Of a stretch of 64,000 nt of DNA, positions 8,427-17,665 are shown in pieces; position 1 is the stretch's first letter, and every line of letters begins with the position of its first letter. The notes under the pieces are model-generated. The model saw only the letters and a program-made list of their open reading frames with translations, did no database searches and was not told the origin of the DNA. Origin of the DNA: Candidatus Anaerostipes avistercoris (GTDB taxonomy: Bacteria; Bacillota; Clostridia; Lachnospirales; Lachnospiraceae); the NCBI GenBank assembly GCA_019119895.1, contig DWWD01000023.1, forward strand, positions 44,255 to 108,254, written 5' to 3'. The translations under genes and the position numbers were made by a program.

Positions 8427-8984
8427 TTACTGATTGCGCACGTCAATGCTGAATGTAATATTTCCGGTGTATGTTCCGGCAGCAATTTCATCATAGTTAT
8501 CTGCTTTGATGGCTCTGCTTACAGAAGCAGTTCCGTCTGTCACCTTTTCATTTCCATAAAAGCTGATGAGCAGATCTCCAATGTCGTACGCGTCCGTTGG
8601 TCTGGTACTGTATCTGCTCGGGTATACTTTGTAAGTCGCTTCCTGGTTGTCTTCACTTCCCAGAGCAAATTTTCCTGTGGTATCTCCATATCCTGCGTCC
8701 GCAATACTTACGCTTACTTTCTTTCCTTCAGGAATTGCATTTAAGCTGTCTTCATCCATGGTAAATGCAATTGTTGTGGCATCTGCAGAATTGATGGTCG
8801 CTGATGCCGGAATCCCAACTGTAAAAGTAGGCGCAGGATTTTCTTTCACAAGTGAAATGTTGGTCTTGGCGCTCTGTGTATCCCCTTCAGACACAGATAC
8901 ATCTGCTGCTGAAACCGGAACAATGCTTCCGATCATCATCGCGCACGCCAAGCCAAGCGTTGCGAACTTTTTAAACTTTCTCAT
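8427..8984 (-). CDS. Secreted beta-rich surface protein, unknown (185 aa)
   Basis: The N-terminal signal peptide (MRKFKKFATLGLACAMMIGS, with cleavage likely after VSA near residue 27) indicates export. The mature part is polar, has no cysteine or sortase motif, and ends in a strand-rich segment (GTYTGNITFSIDV) typical of small beta-sandwich surface or pilin-like proteins of Lachnospiraceae. AAAGGAGG precedes the ATG. It is paired with the membrane-anchored 9089-9595 gene upstream. Function is not known; an adhesin or fibre subunit is only a guess. Confidence 0.75.
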   Translation of the reverse strand: MRKFKKFATLGLACAMMIGSIVPVSAADVSVSEGDTQSAKTNISLVKENPAPTFTVGIPASATINSADATTIAFTMDEDSLNAIPEGKKVSVSIADAGYGDTTGKFALGSEDNQEATYKVYPSRYSTRPTDAYDIGDLLISFYGNEKVTDGTASVSRAIKADNYDEIAAGTYTGNITFSIDVRNQ

Positions 8985-9088
8985 TGTCGAAACCTCCTTT
9001 GTAAGTCTCTTCTCTTTTTTGTTTCTTTTATATCATCCCGACCCGGGAAAATACCTGTATGATTTCCACTGCAGCAATCTATTTCACC

Positions 9089-9595
9089 CTAAGAAGCAAT
9101 TAGATTTGTTGCGACAATCGCATTGTTTAACGTCTCCTGATCCTCCATGGTATAGGTGTCCACGCGAATATTCAGTTTATACGTTCCATTTGGCACTTCC
9201 TGGTTTAGTTTCACCTGCTCCAGAGCCCTGCCCGGTCCGATCAGGTCTGACTGATAAATTTCCTCCCCGGTGTCACTCAGAATAAAAGTATATGTAAAAT
9301 AACAATCATTTTCCTTTGGATTGACAAGCGTCATATCGATCGTGTCCGTCCCGCCTTTCATATAGACATCACTGTAATATGGAATCTGGATTCCCGCGTC
9401 TTCATCTGCGCTTTTCATATCCTGATTCCACTCGACCGTATTTTTCTGTACCTTTAGTCCGTTGGACGCTGCATTTCTATTATTCCCCAGCAAAAATCCT
9501 GCTGCTATGGCAACTACCAGAACTGCAGCAGCAATCCCTCCGATGATCCATTTTCTTTTGCTTTTCCGGCTTCCCGTTTTCTCCTGTCGTGCCAT
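9089..9595 (-). CDS. Membrane-anchored extracellular protein, unknown (168 aa)
   Basis: A basic N-terminus (KTGSRKSKRKW) precedes one transmembrane helix (about residues 18-38, IIGGIAAAVLVVAIAAGFLL). A roughly 130-residue outside domain follows, with an IQIPYYSDVYMKGGTDTIDM block and a C-terminal beta segment. Similar proteins occur in Lachnospiraceae next to secreted beta-sandwich proteins, as here. GGGGG precedes the ATG. The 104-base gap to the secreted protein suggests they share a transcript. Biochemical role is unknown. Confidence 0.72.
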   Translation of the reverse strand: MARQEKTGSRKSKRKWIIGGIAAAVLVVAIAAGFLLGNNRNAASNGLKVQKNTVEWNQDMKSADEDAGIQIPYYSDVYMKGGTDTIDMTLVNPKENDCYFTYTFILSDTGEEIYQSDLIGPGRALEQVKLNQEVPNGTYKLNIRVDTYTMEDQETLNNAIVATNLIAS

Positions 9596-9677
9596 CTGTT
9601 CCCCCGTTTCCTGTTTCTTCCATATTTTCTAAATATATTACTATTTAAACATTTCAATGTAAAATCCACCAGAGAGA

Positions 9678-10559
9678 TCATGTTAAATTAAGGTTATGAC
9701 TTGTGGTTTTTATTCGTTCCGCAGCTTCCATGAGAAGCGGTTCTTCACAGTCATCAACCGTCTGAATCCGGTCCAGCGGAGCGTAAGGAAAAGAAATATT
9801 ATCTGTAAACAGCAGGCAATCCCCTGTCAGACTGGTAACTTTTAGCTTTTGCTGCTCTTCAGAGATATACAGACAAGGATGCTCTCTCTTAAAATATCCA
9901 TACTCCTTTTTTGTCCATTCAAAATACTCCTGATCCATTGCTGTCTCCCCACAATAGACCACATAAAATGGTTTTCCAAAAGGACTGGCGTCAATGTACA
10001 AAATATCTCCCGGAGCATACGGAAGTACAACATTGTCCGGTACCAGCAATTGATCTGCATGGTCCAGAATAAATTTCTGATCATCGGTAAAATATGTTTC
10101 ATATTCCGGATATTTAAATAACAAGCGTTTAAAATCGGTCGTATTTCCTTTCACACTCAATATTTTGCCTTTCAATGAGAATGCCGCTTTGTACTGAATA
10201 TATATTTTATCTTGTATCTGCAGATACTTTATGACTTCCCAGTAAAATTTATTTTCTGCCGGTTCCTGAAATAAATTCTGATCCTTCAGGATATCGTTCG
10301 ATTCTTCTTTCATCTCTTCCCAAAGATACGGGTGCAGTCTTGTAAAAAGCTGATGTTCCATGGAACAATCCGCATACAGGCAGTCTTCATCATCACGATA
10401 TCGCAGACTGAGCCCCAGTGCAGACATATTCTGACTGCCTGTTGATTTCATTTCATTATCCGGGAATGTATCCATATCGTTCAAAGCAGCTGATTTCATC
10501 TGTTTGAGCAGTTTCAAATATTCTTCTAATGTAATATTGGTTTTGCTTACATCTGTCAT
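9678..10559 (-). CDS. Hypothetical protein (293 aa)
   Basis: I do not recognise this family. The protein is acidic and soluble, without signal peptide or membrane helices. The N-terminal 20 residues look helical (TLEEYLKLLKQMKSAALNDM). The middle contains a HADQLLVPDNVVLPYAPGD strand-turn segment followed by a second PYAPLDRIQTVDDCEEPL block, a possible internal echo of the PYAP motif. GGAG lies 8 bases before the ATG. It precedes (and may be cotranscribed with) nothing recognisable, and sits next to the frameshifted nuclease-like gene; both may belong to one accessory unit. Confidence 0.7.
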   Translation of the reverse strand: MTDVSKTNITLEEYLKLLKQMKSAALNDMDTFPDNEMKSTGSQNMSALGLSLRYRDDEDCLYADCSMEHQLFTRLHPYLWEEMKEESNDILKDQNLFQEPAENKFYWEVIKYLQIQDKIYIQYKAAFSLKGKILSVKGNTTDFKRLLFKYPEYETYFTDDQKFILDHADQLLVPDNVVLPYAPGDILYIDASPFGKPFYVVYCGETAMDQEYFEWTKKEYGYFKREHPCLYISEEQQKLKVTSLTGDCLLFTDNISFPYAPLDRIQTVDDCEEPLLMEAAERIKTTSHNLNLT

Positions 10560-10635
10560 ATTGATTCAACTCCTTTCATTCTCCCTGCTCTTCCAGTATA
10601 CTCCTGGAAATGGGTCAAAAACATCTGATCCGGTT

Positions 10636-11429
10636 TCACAGCAAATATTTTTGCATCAGTTTCTCAGCTATTTCCATATCCAGAACAAGTTTTCCTGTCT
10701 CAAAAGTCAGGATTAATTGTTCTCCGGGTAGATATCATTTCTCTCATATGCCTGTATTTTCTGAATTGTACTTTCCGCGTAAGATGGATCATCCATCATT
10801 CCGTGGTGTTCCCAATAGATTTCACGTTTGTTTTTCCTTGACAAAAAGGTAAAGTCCGGATAGACCGTGCCGTATCCTTTTAGATATAACGGATGTTCAT
10901 ACTTATAAGGAATTTTGTGTCGATAAAAGCAATCCGCCAGGATTTTTTCGGACTTTGATCGTACCCGCTCTCCTTGTTCTGTCAGAATCATTGGACTGTC
11001 CTTTTGGAATCCTTTTCCTTCATAATTTTTTGCCATCCATGTTTCCAATTGCTGCTCCCACAACGGCTCAGCAGGCTGAATCAGTTTTTGTCTTTCCCTA
11101 TGCTCCTTCCAAAAAATTTTCTCAATTTCTTCCTCATCATAATCCCTGGTAATTCTTCGGATCTGATTCAATCGCCTCTCTGCTTGTTTCAATATCTTTT
11201 TATCATAGGATTTCTGGGCAAGTCTGCGCACTAACTCAGTATTTGTTCTTAGTATATATTGACCGCCGCTTTTCCCTCCTGGCAAATGATGATAAAATTG
11301 TACAGATTCTTTTGCATGAGTTAATCTGAGTGTTCCTGGTGGAACATCTTTTAACTGCTCTTTGGTTTTTGTGAGGATTTTCTCTAATCTGATTTGTTCC
11401 TGCATTAACATCGTTTTAAGGTTTGTCAT
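10636..11429 (-). pseudogene. Restriction-endonuclease-like protein, frameshifted near its C-terminus
   Basis: From an ATG at 11429 (AAAGGAG before it) the frame runs to a stop at 10713 (238 aa). It contains a PD-(D/E)xK-like region: RSKSEKILADCFY (Glu), YGTVYPDFTFL (Asp), then REIYWEHHGMMDD. The frame ends abruptly at YERNDIYPENN. Adding one G to the GG run near 10725-10728 continues it as PGEQLILTFETGKLVLDMEI to a stop at 10636, which matches the usual family ending. This is therefore a one-base deletion or a sequencing error. The N-terminal half is helical/coiled. DNA cleavage is inferred only from the fold motif. Confidence 0.72.
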
Positions 11430-11619
11430 AAGATTCTCCTTTCTGTACCTGCTTTGCCTGTTCTGATTGTTTATAATCGTAAAATCAGAACTTTTGATTG
11501 AATCGCGATTAAGATCTGGTTTCCTCAACTTTGTTTTATCTTAATTTCTCAATAAATATGCTGAAATTAGACATCTGCTAAATTCATTTCTTTAATATTG
11601 GAATCTTATGTTTTCTTTC
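11430..11619. other. Intergenic, nothing recognisable
   Basis: AT-rich stretch upstream of the nuclease-like gene, leading into the tandem repeat array. No convincing gene was seen. Confidence 0.5.
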
Positions 11620-12245
11620 CTCCTCCCATACTGATTTTTTTACTCCTGGGAGCTTGCTCCTCTGCTATTTTCTCCTCCTATGGTGATTTCTTATCTCACA
11701 GGAGGTCATCCCCTTGGTAATTTCTCCTCCCACACTAATCTTTTATCTCACAGGAGGTCTTCCCCCTGGTAATTTCTCCTCCCACGCTAATCTTTTGTCT
11801 CACAGGAGGTCTTCCCCCTGATATTTTCTCCTCCTATGATACTTTCTCGCCCCACAGGAGGTCTTCCCCCTGATATTTTCTCCTCCCATGATTATTTCTC
11901 GCCCCACAGGAGGTCTTCCCCCTGATATTTTCTCCTCCCATGATTATTTCTTGTCCCACAGGAGGTCTTCCCCCTGGTATCTTCTCCTCCCATGATACTT
12001 TCTCGCCCCACAGGAGGTCTTCCCCCCTGGCATCTTCTCCTCCTATGCTGTCTTTTTACCCCATAGGAGATTTATTTCCCCGAGCTGTCTCCTCCTATAC
12101 TAAATTCAAAATCCACAGGAGATTCTCTCTCCCAAATTACCTCCTCCTATATTAATTTCTTATCTCACAGGAGATAATCGCTCCTAAATTCTCTTCTCCT
12201 ATCATAAATTTTCATCCTATGGGAGGCCTTTCTTCTTAAAATTTC
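11620..12245. repeat. 52-bp tandem repeat array, about 12 units
   Basis: The anchor GGAG(G/A) recurs at 11649, 11701, 11753, 11805, 11857, 11909, 11961, 12013, 12066, 12118, 12170 and 12222. Spacing is 52 bases except one of 53. Each unit holds CTCCTCC(C/T)AT, a T-rich spacer, then CACAGGAGGTCTTCCCCC. CCTCC and GGAGG therefore form an inverted repeat inside every unit. Units from 11753 to 12013 are nearly identical; both ends are degenerate. The period is not a multiple of three, so it is not coding. The minus strand is G-rich (GGGAGGAG, GGGGG, GGGG). Confidence 0.93.
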
Positions 12246-12308
12246 TCTTATCCCGCTCTAATATATATAATATATCATTATTTTACATAATCTGGAAATA
12301 CTATGAAA

Positions 12309-12342
12309 TAAAAAAATCCCGGAAGCCAAAACTTCCGGGATT
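12309..12342 (-). terminator. Terminator of the rplM-rpsI operon
   Basis: AATCCCGGAAG (12315-12325) pairs with CTTCCGGGATT (12332-12342). The minus strand then reads a run of T. It lies 25 bases after the rpsI stop. Confidence 0.9.
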
Positions 12343-12366
12343 GAAATTCTCTTATATTCGAATCGA

Positions 12367-12759
12367 TTAACGTTTTGAGAACTGTGGTGCACGACGTGCT
12401 TTTCTGAGACCTGGTTTCTTTCTTTCTTTCATTCTCGGGTCCCTTGTTAAGAATCCAGCTTTCTTAAGAATCGGACGGAAATCTCCATCTACCTGTAATA
12501 AAGCTCTGGAAATACCATGACGGATTGCTCCAGCCTGTCCTGTAAATCCACCACCATGAACGTTTACTAATACATCATATTTATCAAGAGTATCTGTAGC
12601 AACCAATGGCTGACGTACAACTACTTTTAATGTCTCTAATCCTAAATATTCATCGATGTCTCTTTTATTGATTGTAATCTTACCAGTTCCAGGTACTAAA
12701 TATACTCTGGCAACGCTGCTTTTTCTTCTACCAGTTCCATAATATTTTGCTGTAGCCAC
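12367..12759 (-). CDS. rpsI: 30S ribosomal protein S9 (130 aa)
   Basis: Small-subunit protein whose C-terminal tail reaches the P-site tRNA. Family length, with [20 protein letters not shown] at the start, [19 protein letters not shown] in the middle and the invariant basic tail ending FSKR. It is cotranscribed with rplM, 19 bases apart, the standard pairing, and is followed by a strong terminator. Confidence 0.98.
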   Translation of the reverse strand: MATAKYYGTGRRKSSVARVYLVPGTGKITINKRDIDEYLGLETLKVVVRQPLVATDTLDKYDVLVNVHGGGFTGQAGAIRHGISRALLQVDGDFRPILKKAGFLTRDPRMKERKKPGLRKARRAPQFSKR

Positions 12760-12778
12760 TTCTTCGTCCTCCTTCTAA

Positions 12779-13213
12779 TTAATACTTGATCTCTAATGCT
12801 TTTGGCTGCTGAGCCTGATTGTTGTGCTCTGGGCCTGCATATACGTGAAGCTTCTTAATCATCTTTCTTCCTAAAGGACCTTTTGGAAGCATACCTTTTA
12901 CTGCAAGATAAATTACATCTTCAGGTTTCTTAGCTAATTTTTCTCTTAATGTCTGCTCTTTCATTCCGCCGACATAGTCAGAATGATGATAGTAAATCTT
13001 CTGATCTAACTTCTTACCAGTTACTTTAATCTTATCTGCATTTACTACGATTACATAATCACCTGTATCAATGTGAGGTGTATAAGTTGGTTTATTTTTT
13101 CCTCTTAAAATCTTAGCGATCTCTGATGTCAAACGTCCTAATGTATGTCCTGTAGCATCAACTACATACCATTCTCTTTTAATTGTTGATGGGCTGGCCA
13201 TAAAACTTTTCAT
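12779..13213 (-). CDS. rplM: 50S ribosomal protein L13 (144 aa)
   Basis: Early-assembly large-subunit protein. It shows the family blocks [31 protein letters not shown] and [16 protein letters not shown]. It is the first gene of the rplM-rpsI operon, behind a canonical promoter and a roughly 95-base leader with a hairpin. GGAGG precedes the ATG. Confidence 0.98.
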   Translation of the reverse strand: MKSFMASPSTIKREWYVVDATGHTLGRLTSEIAKILRGKNKPTYTPHIDTGDYVIVVNADKIKVTGKKLDQKIYYHHSDYVGGMKEQTLREKLAKKPEDVIYLAVKGMLPKGPLGRKMIKKLHVYAGPEHNNQAQQPKALEIKY

Positions 13214-13309
13214 GGTGTTCCTCCTTAAATATTATCAATCCTTGTGTCTATATTCAAATACTCCCACCGGGGCTTTGGGGTAGTATTTTCCCTCATGTCA
13301 CAGTTTTAT
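13214..13309 (-). promoter_or_regulatory. Putative L13 leader hairpin upstream of rplM
   Basis: The rplM transcript would start with a leader containing AAATACT...AGTATTT arms (about 13256-13290) enclosing a C-rich/G-rich inner stem (ACCCC, GGTGGG). L13 leaders that bind L13 and repress the operon are known in Firmicutes; I infer, but cannot prove, that this is one. Confidence 0.45.
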
Positions 13310-13338
13310 ATTATATAACACGGACTCGGGCGTGTCAA
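13310..13338 (-). promoter_or_regulatory. Strong promoter of rplM-rpsI
   Basis: Consensus TTGACA (13333-13338) and TATAAT (13310-13315) on the minus strand, with 17 bases between them. Confidence 0.9.
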
Positions 13339-13369
13339 TAGAATTTTTCACAAAATCAATCACTTCCCG

Positions 13370-14296
13370 TCAGATCAGATAGGTTACGATCGGCAGTGTA
13401 ATCAGCGATAATAGTGTTGTAAGAACAATCCCCCGGCTGCACAGGGAACTGTCCATTCCATAATCCACGGCCAGCATAACCGGCATACTGCCATTTGGCA
13501 TTCCGTACATTAATACCATAATGCCGGCAAGCATAGGATCCACTGAAAAATTTCGAATGATCAAACCTGCGATCACCGGAATCACCAGCATTTTGACAAA
13601 TGTAAACTGGTACATTTTCCATTCCGTGAAAACTTCCCTTAAGGACATTTTAGCCAGAGAGACACCTGTCATCATCATGGATAACGGCACCGCTGCGCCG
13701 CCCAGATAATCCAGGAAATCAACTGCCGTTCCCGGCACTTCCGGCCGGAGGGAAAAGATGACCAACGAAACCAGGCACGCAAAAACTCCCGGATTGATCA
13801 GTTTTTTCCATTGAAAATGCACTTTCTCCGATGTTCTTTCTTTTTCAAAGAGATAAAATCCGTATGTATAAAACAGTATATTGAATACCAGCGTATACAT
13901 TCCCACATAAAATATGGCCGTCTTTCCATACAATGCTTCAATCAAAGGAATACCCATGAAACCAAGATTGGAGAAAATCAGCATAACGCTGTACATATTT
14001 CTCATGCTGCTCTTAATCCTGAGGACACGAACAAACAGGGGACTGACCGCTACCAGAGAAGCAAACAAGATCACCGCCAGCAGAGTGTTTGTCATCACCG
14101 ACGACCAGGAGTAACTTCCATCGGATGATGTAATGCCGGTGATGATCAGCGCCGGATTGAATATATTTACGATCAGCCTGGAAATTTGAGAGGCTCCGTC
14201 ATCTGTGAGCCATCGTCTTTTATAACTGAAAGTTCCCAGAAGCATAAAGCCAAACAATACCAATAATTTCTGAAAAATAATCCAACTGTTTTCCAT
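13370..14296 (-). CDS. AEC (auxin efflux carrier) family permease (308 aa)
   Basis: Integral membrane transporter with about ten predicted helices in two halves. Helix 1 (LLVLFGFMLLGTFSY) and the AEC signature region with LMYGMPNGSMPVMLAVDYGM near residue 260 are clear. Bacterial members export or import organic acids (malate, malonate and similar); the substrate here is unknown. It is the last gene of the ecfA1-ecfA2-ecfT-truA unit, 15 bases after truA, with no terminator between, so it is probably cotranscribed although functionally unrelated. Confidence 0.85.
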   Translation of the reverse strand: MENSWIIFQKLLVLFGFMLLGTFSYKRRWLTDDGASQISRLIVNIFNPALIITGITSSDGSYSWSSVMTNTLLAVILFASLVAVSPLFVRVLRIKSSMRNMYSVMLIFSNLGFMGIPLIEALYGKTAIFYVGMYTLVFNILFYTYGFYLFEKERTSEKVHFQWKKLINPGVFACLVSLVIFSLRPEVPGTAVDFLDYLGGAAVPLSMMMTGVSLAKMSLREVFTEWKMYQFTFVKMLVIPVIAGLIIRNFSVDPMLAGIMVLMYGMPNGSMPVMLAVDYGMDSSLCSRGIVLTTLLSLITLPIVTYLI

Positions 14297-14311
14297 TGTT
14301 CCTTTCCTTTT

Positions 14312-15061
14312 CTATTCTTCAAACTCCAGATATCGGATTCCTATCAAAGTAAGACCCTTTGCCGGAAGTTTTGGTCCCACAGGAACCCGCTCTTCAGATT
14401 CCAGAATTTCTTTCACCCATTCCGGATCCTTCTTTCCTCTGCCCACTTCCAGCAGGGTGCCTGCCATCAGACGCACCATATTATAGAGGAAACCGCTTCC
14501 GGTAACCCGCATGATAATATAATTTCCATCCTGCCGGATATCGCAGGCATAGATTTCTCTCACATAAGAAGTGACCTGTGCCCGGCTGCTGCATAAACTG
14601 ATGAAACAGTGTTCCCCGAGAAAATACCGGGCCGCTTCCTTCATTTTCTCCACGTCCAGGGGAACATATACAAAATGATGGTACCGCCGCGTGATCGGAT
14701 TGTCAAAGGACGCATTGTAAAATGTGTATTCATATGTTTTCTGGGTATCCTGAAACCGGGGATGAAAGTCTGCCGATACTTCTCTTGATGACTGAATGAT
14801 AATGTCCTCGGGGAGTCTTGCATTCAGCGCCTGGGCCATTCTCTCTCCCGGTATTTTGCTTTTCGTATCAAATACTGCCACATTTCCAAGGGCATGAACT
14901 CCCGAATCTGTTCTGCTGGCTCCGATCACTTTGATTTCTTCTCCCAACAGCTGTGACAGGTTGTCGTTTAATACCTTTTCTATCGTAATATCTTCGGGCT
15001 GGATCTGCCATCCGCAGTAATCCGTCCCGTCATAAGCTACTTCTAATTTGATTCGTTTCAT
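14312..15061 (-). CDS. truA: tRNA pseudouridine(38-40) synthase (249 aa)
   Basis: Isomerises U38-U40 in tRNA anticodon arms. The catalytic aspartate lies in GASRTDSGVHALGNV near residue 53, the TruA signature, preceded by AYDGTDYCGWQIQP. The C-terminal MVRLMAGTLLEVGRGK block is also typical. It starts 3 bases after the ecfT stop; the ecfA1-ecfA2-ecfT-truA order is common in Firmicutes. Confidence 0.97.
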   Translation of the reverse strand: MKRIKLEVAYDGTDYCGWQIQPEDITIEKVLNDNLSQLLGEEIKVIGASRTDSGVHALGNVAVFDTKSKIPGERMAQALNARLPEDIIIQSSREVSADFHPRFQDTQKTYEYTFYNASFDNPITRRYHHFVYVPLDVEKMKEAARYFLGEHCFISLCSSRAQVTSYVREIYACDIRQDGNYIIMRVTGSGFLYNMVRLMAGTLLEVGRGKKDPEWVKEILESEERVPVGPKLPAKGLTLIGIRYLEFEE

Positions 15062-15064
15062 TTT

Positions 15065-15877
15065 CTAACTCCATGGGCTGTAAAAACTTAAATATACCAT
15101 CCAGACGGTAAATAGAATCAAAATCGCATACGCGGCCAGATCTCTTTTCTCATAAATCAGCGGCCTTAATTTGGTCCTCCCCTCACCGCCGTGATAACAT
15201 CTTGATTCCATGGCCATGGCAAGATCATTGGCCCGGCGGACTGCCGCGATAAACAGCGGCACAACGATCGGCACCATACTCTTCACTCTTTTGATCAGCC
15301 CTCCGGATTCAAAATCGATGCCTCTGGCTGTCTGAGCCTTCATGATTTTGTCCAGTTCTTCTGTCAGAACCGGGATAAAACGCAGTGCAATGGACATAAT
15401 CATGGCCATTACATGCACCGGTATCTTTATCTTATTCAAAAATCCCAGAGATTTCTCCAGGCCGTCTGTCAGCTGATTGGGCGTCGTCGTAAATGTAAGC
15501 AGTGAAGTTCCCAAAACCAGCATGATCAGCCTTGTTCCCAGGTAAAAAGCTGTCTCCAGCCCCTCATCTGTAATCCTGATCCATCTGGTATCGATTACTG
15601 CATTTCCCTCTTCAATAAACAGCATGTTAATCAAAACCGAAAATATCAGAATCACCGCGATCGCCCGAAGCCCTTTTACAATATAGGAAACCGGAACTTT
15701 CGATATCGCAATGATTATGATCAGAAAAGCAAGGGACATGATATAGTTCACCGGTGATCTGTGCAGAAATAAGGTAACAACATATACCAGTGTTCCGAAT
15801 AATTTTACCCGCGGATCCAGCCGATGGAGCAGTGAATCTGCCCTGTAATATTGTCCGATTGTAATATCTCTAAGCAT
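15065..15877 (-). CDS. ecfT: ECF transporter T component (270 aa)
   Basis: Membrane scaffold linking the two ECF ATPases to exchangeable vitamin/metal-binding S subunits. It has about five to six hydrophobic helices in the N-terminal half, and the two coupling-helix motifs appear as AQTARGID and AMESRCYHGG. Its start overlaps the ecfA2 end by 8 bases. No S component is in the window, so this is a group II module serving several S proteins encoded elsewhere. Confidence 0.96.
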   Translation of the reverse strand: MLRDITIGQYYRADSLLHRLDPRVKLFGTLVYVVTLFLHRSPVNYIMSLAFLIIIIAISKVPVSYIVKGLRAIAVILIFSVLINMLFIEEGNAVIDTRWIRITDEGLETAFYLGTRLIMLVLGTSLLTFTTTPNQLTDGLEKSLGFLNKIKIPVHVMAMIMSIALRFIPVLTEELDKIMKAQTARGIDFESGGLIKRVKSMVPIVVPLFIAAVRRANDLAMAMESRCYHGGEGRTKLRPLIYEKRDLAAYAILILFTVWMVYLSFYSPWS

Positions 15878-16733
15878 TGTCTCGCTTCTTTCTTATAACA
15901 TCCATAATTGCTTCTTTCGTTTCTTCCAGAGTCAGAACATCTTCTTTTATCATAAATCCCCGTTCTCTCAATTCCTCTGCCAGGGATCTGTAAAATGGCA
16001 CAGACAATCCTATAGCTTCCAACTCCTTTTTGTGAGAAAAAACTTCCCTTTTATCACCATCATACATCACTTCTCCGTGATTCATGACAATGACTCTGTC
16101 TGCACAGTCTGCTACATCCTCCATACTGTGTGACACCAGCAGAATCGCCATTCCTTTCTTCTGATGCAGCTTTTTCAGCAGATTTAAAATCTGGTCTCTT
16201 CCTGCCGGATCCAGACCGGCCGTCGGTTCATCCAGAACAAAATATTCCGGCTCCATGGCAAGAATACCGGCAATCGCCACTCTCCGCCTCTGTCCTCCAG
16301 ACAATTCAAAGGGAGACTTATGGAAAATATTCTCCTCAATTCCCACATCCAGCAGAGCCTGGCGGGATATCACCTCTGCTTCTTCTCTTGTTTTGCCGAA
16401 ATTCATCGGCCCAAAACATACATCATCCAGTACGGTTACCTCAAACAGCTGGTATTCCGGATACTGAAAACAGACCCCGACTTTCCCTCTTAATTCCCGC
16501 AGAGGAAATCCCGGTTCGAAAATATCTCTTTCATTATATAATACCTTTCCCCCGGACGGTTTGAGCAGTCCATTCAGGTGCTGGATCAGTGTTGATTTCC
16601 CGGATCCGGTATGTCCGGCGATTCCCACAAACTCACCTTTTTTTATTTCCAATTTTATGTTTTTTAATGCGTAATTCTTTTCCTTGGTGTTTTCTTCATA
16701 TTTGTAACTGACATTTTCTAAACGAATTGACAT
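15870..16733 (-). CDS. ecfA2: ECF transporter ATPase A2 (287 aa)
   Basis: ATP-binding subunit of the ECF uptake complex. Walker A is GHTGSGKST, the signature is ELSGGQRRRVA, Walker B is YFVLDEPTAGLDP, and the switch His is in LLVSHSMEDV. The A2-type C-terminal extension (to residue 287) is present. It overlaps ecfA1 by 16 bases and ecfT by 8, indicating tight translational coupling. Confidence 0.97.
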   Translation of the reverse strand: MSIRLENVSYKYEENTKEKNYALKNIKLEIKKGEFVGIAGHTGSGKSTLIQHLNGLLKPSGGKVLYNERDIFEPGFPLRELRGKVGVCFQYPEYQLFEVTVLDDVCFGPMNFGKTREEAEVISRQALLDVGIEENIFHKSPFELSGGQRRRVAIAGILAMEPEYFVLDEPTAGLDPAGRDQILNLLKKLHQKKGMAILLVSHSMEDVADCADRVIVMNHGEVMYDGDKREVFSHKKELEAIGLSVPFYRSLAEELRERGFMIKEDVLTLEETKEAIMDVIRKKRDNA

Positions 16734-17566
16734 AATTCTTCCACCAGCTCTTCTTTCGTTATAATCTGATCCCTGATCGGGACGCCTTCTTTTCTCAGCT
16801 TATAGGCCAGTTCCGCTGCAGGCGGAACTTCCAGTCCCAGTTCTTTTAACATCTCTACCTGAGAAAAGACTTCCTTCGGCGTTCCATCCGCCGCAATTTT
16901 CCCTTCATCCATTACAATGACCCGATCCGCCAGAAGAACTTCTTCCATGTGATGGGTCACCATAAGAATCGTAATGTTCTTCTCACGATTCAGCTCTTTT
17001 ACCAGCGACAGTACATGACTCCGTCCCTGAGGATCCAGCATGGCAGTGGGCTCATCCAGGATAATACATTCCGGTTCCATAGCCATGATTCCGGCAATGG
17101 CAATTCTCTGTTTCTGTCCTCCTGACAGCCTGTTCGGACTTGCCTCCCTGTAAGCCGTCATACCAACATCCTCCAATGCTTTTGTTACTCTCTTCCAGAT
17201 ATCCTCCGTAGGCCGTCCCATATTTTCCGGTCCGAAGGCCACATCCTCATCGACCACTGCACCAACGATCTGATTATCAGGATTCTGAAATACAATTCCT
17301 GCGCTCTGACGTATCTTTAAAATCTGCTGCTGATCCCTGGTATCCATTCCTTTTACATAGACCGCGCCTTCTGTCGGCAGAAGCAGTCCATTGATGTGCT
17401 TCGCGAGAGATGACTTTCCGGAACCATTCCTTCCAAGAATTGCTATGAATTCTCCTTTTTCCACAGAAAAACTCATATCGTCAATGGCTTTTATTTCCTG
17501 CGTATTCTCAGAATCATCGTAAGTCATATATTTATGAATCAGATTTTTTACATTTATAATTGACAT
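16718..17566 (-). CDS. ecfA1: ECF transporter ATPase A1 (282 aa)
   Basis: Second, non-identical ATPase of the ECF complex. Walker A is GRNGSGKSS, the Q-loop is VFQNPDNQIVG (the DNQ form typical of A1), the signature is RLSGGQKQRIA and Walker B is CIILDEPTAMLDP. It is first in the ecfA1-ecfA2-ecfT-truA-permease operon, with its own promoter just upstream. Confidence 0.97.
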   Translation of the reverse strand: MSIINVKNLIHKYMTYDDSENTQEIKAIDDMSFSVEKGEFIAILGRNGSGKSSLAKHINGLLLPTEGAVYVKGMDTRDQQQILKIRQSAGIVFQNPDNQIVGAVVDEDVAFGPENMGRPTEDIWKRVTKALEDVGMTAYREASPNRLSGGQKQRIAIAGIMAMEPECIILDEPTAMLDPQGRSHVLSLVKELNREKNITILMVTHHMEEVLLADRVIVMDEGKIAADGTPKEVFSQVEMLKELGLEVPPAAELAYKLRKEGVPIRDQIITKEELVEELCQFV

Positions 17567-17593
17567 AAATTTCTCCTTAACTCATTGGATTCT

Positions 17594-17622
17594 ATTATAG
17601 CAAGAAGAAGTTCTCCAGGCAA
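17594..17622 (-). promoter_or_regulatory. Promoter of the ecf-truA operon
   Basis: Minus-strand TTGCCT (17617-17622) and TATAAT (17594-17599) are 17 bases apart, 28 bases upstream of the ecfA1 start. Confidence 0.75.
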
Positions 17623-17665
17623 GTCATCCATCATGAGAGAAGAATTACCCCATTCCTGACAATTC

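Noticed and set aside
11620..12245. CRISPR array
   Set aside because: The whole 52-bp unit is repeated with no unique spacers, and no cas genes are in the window.
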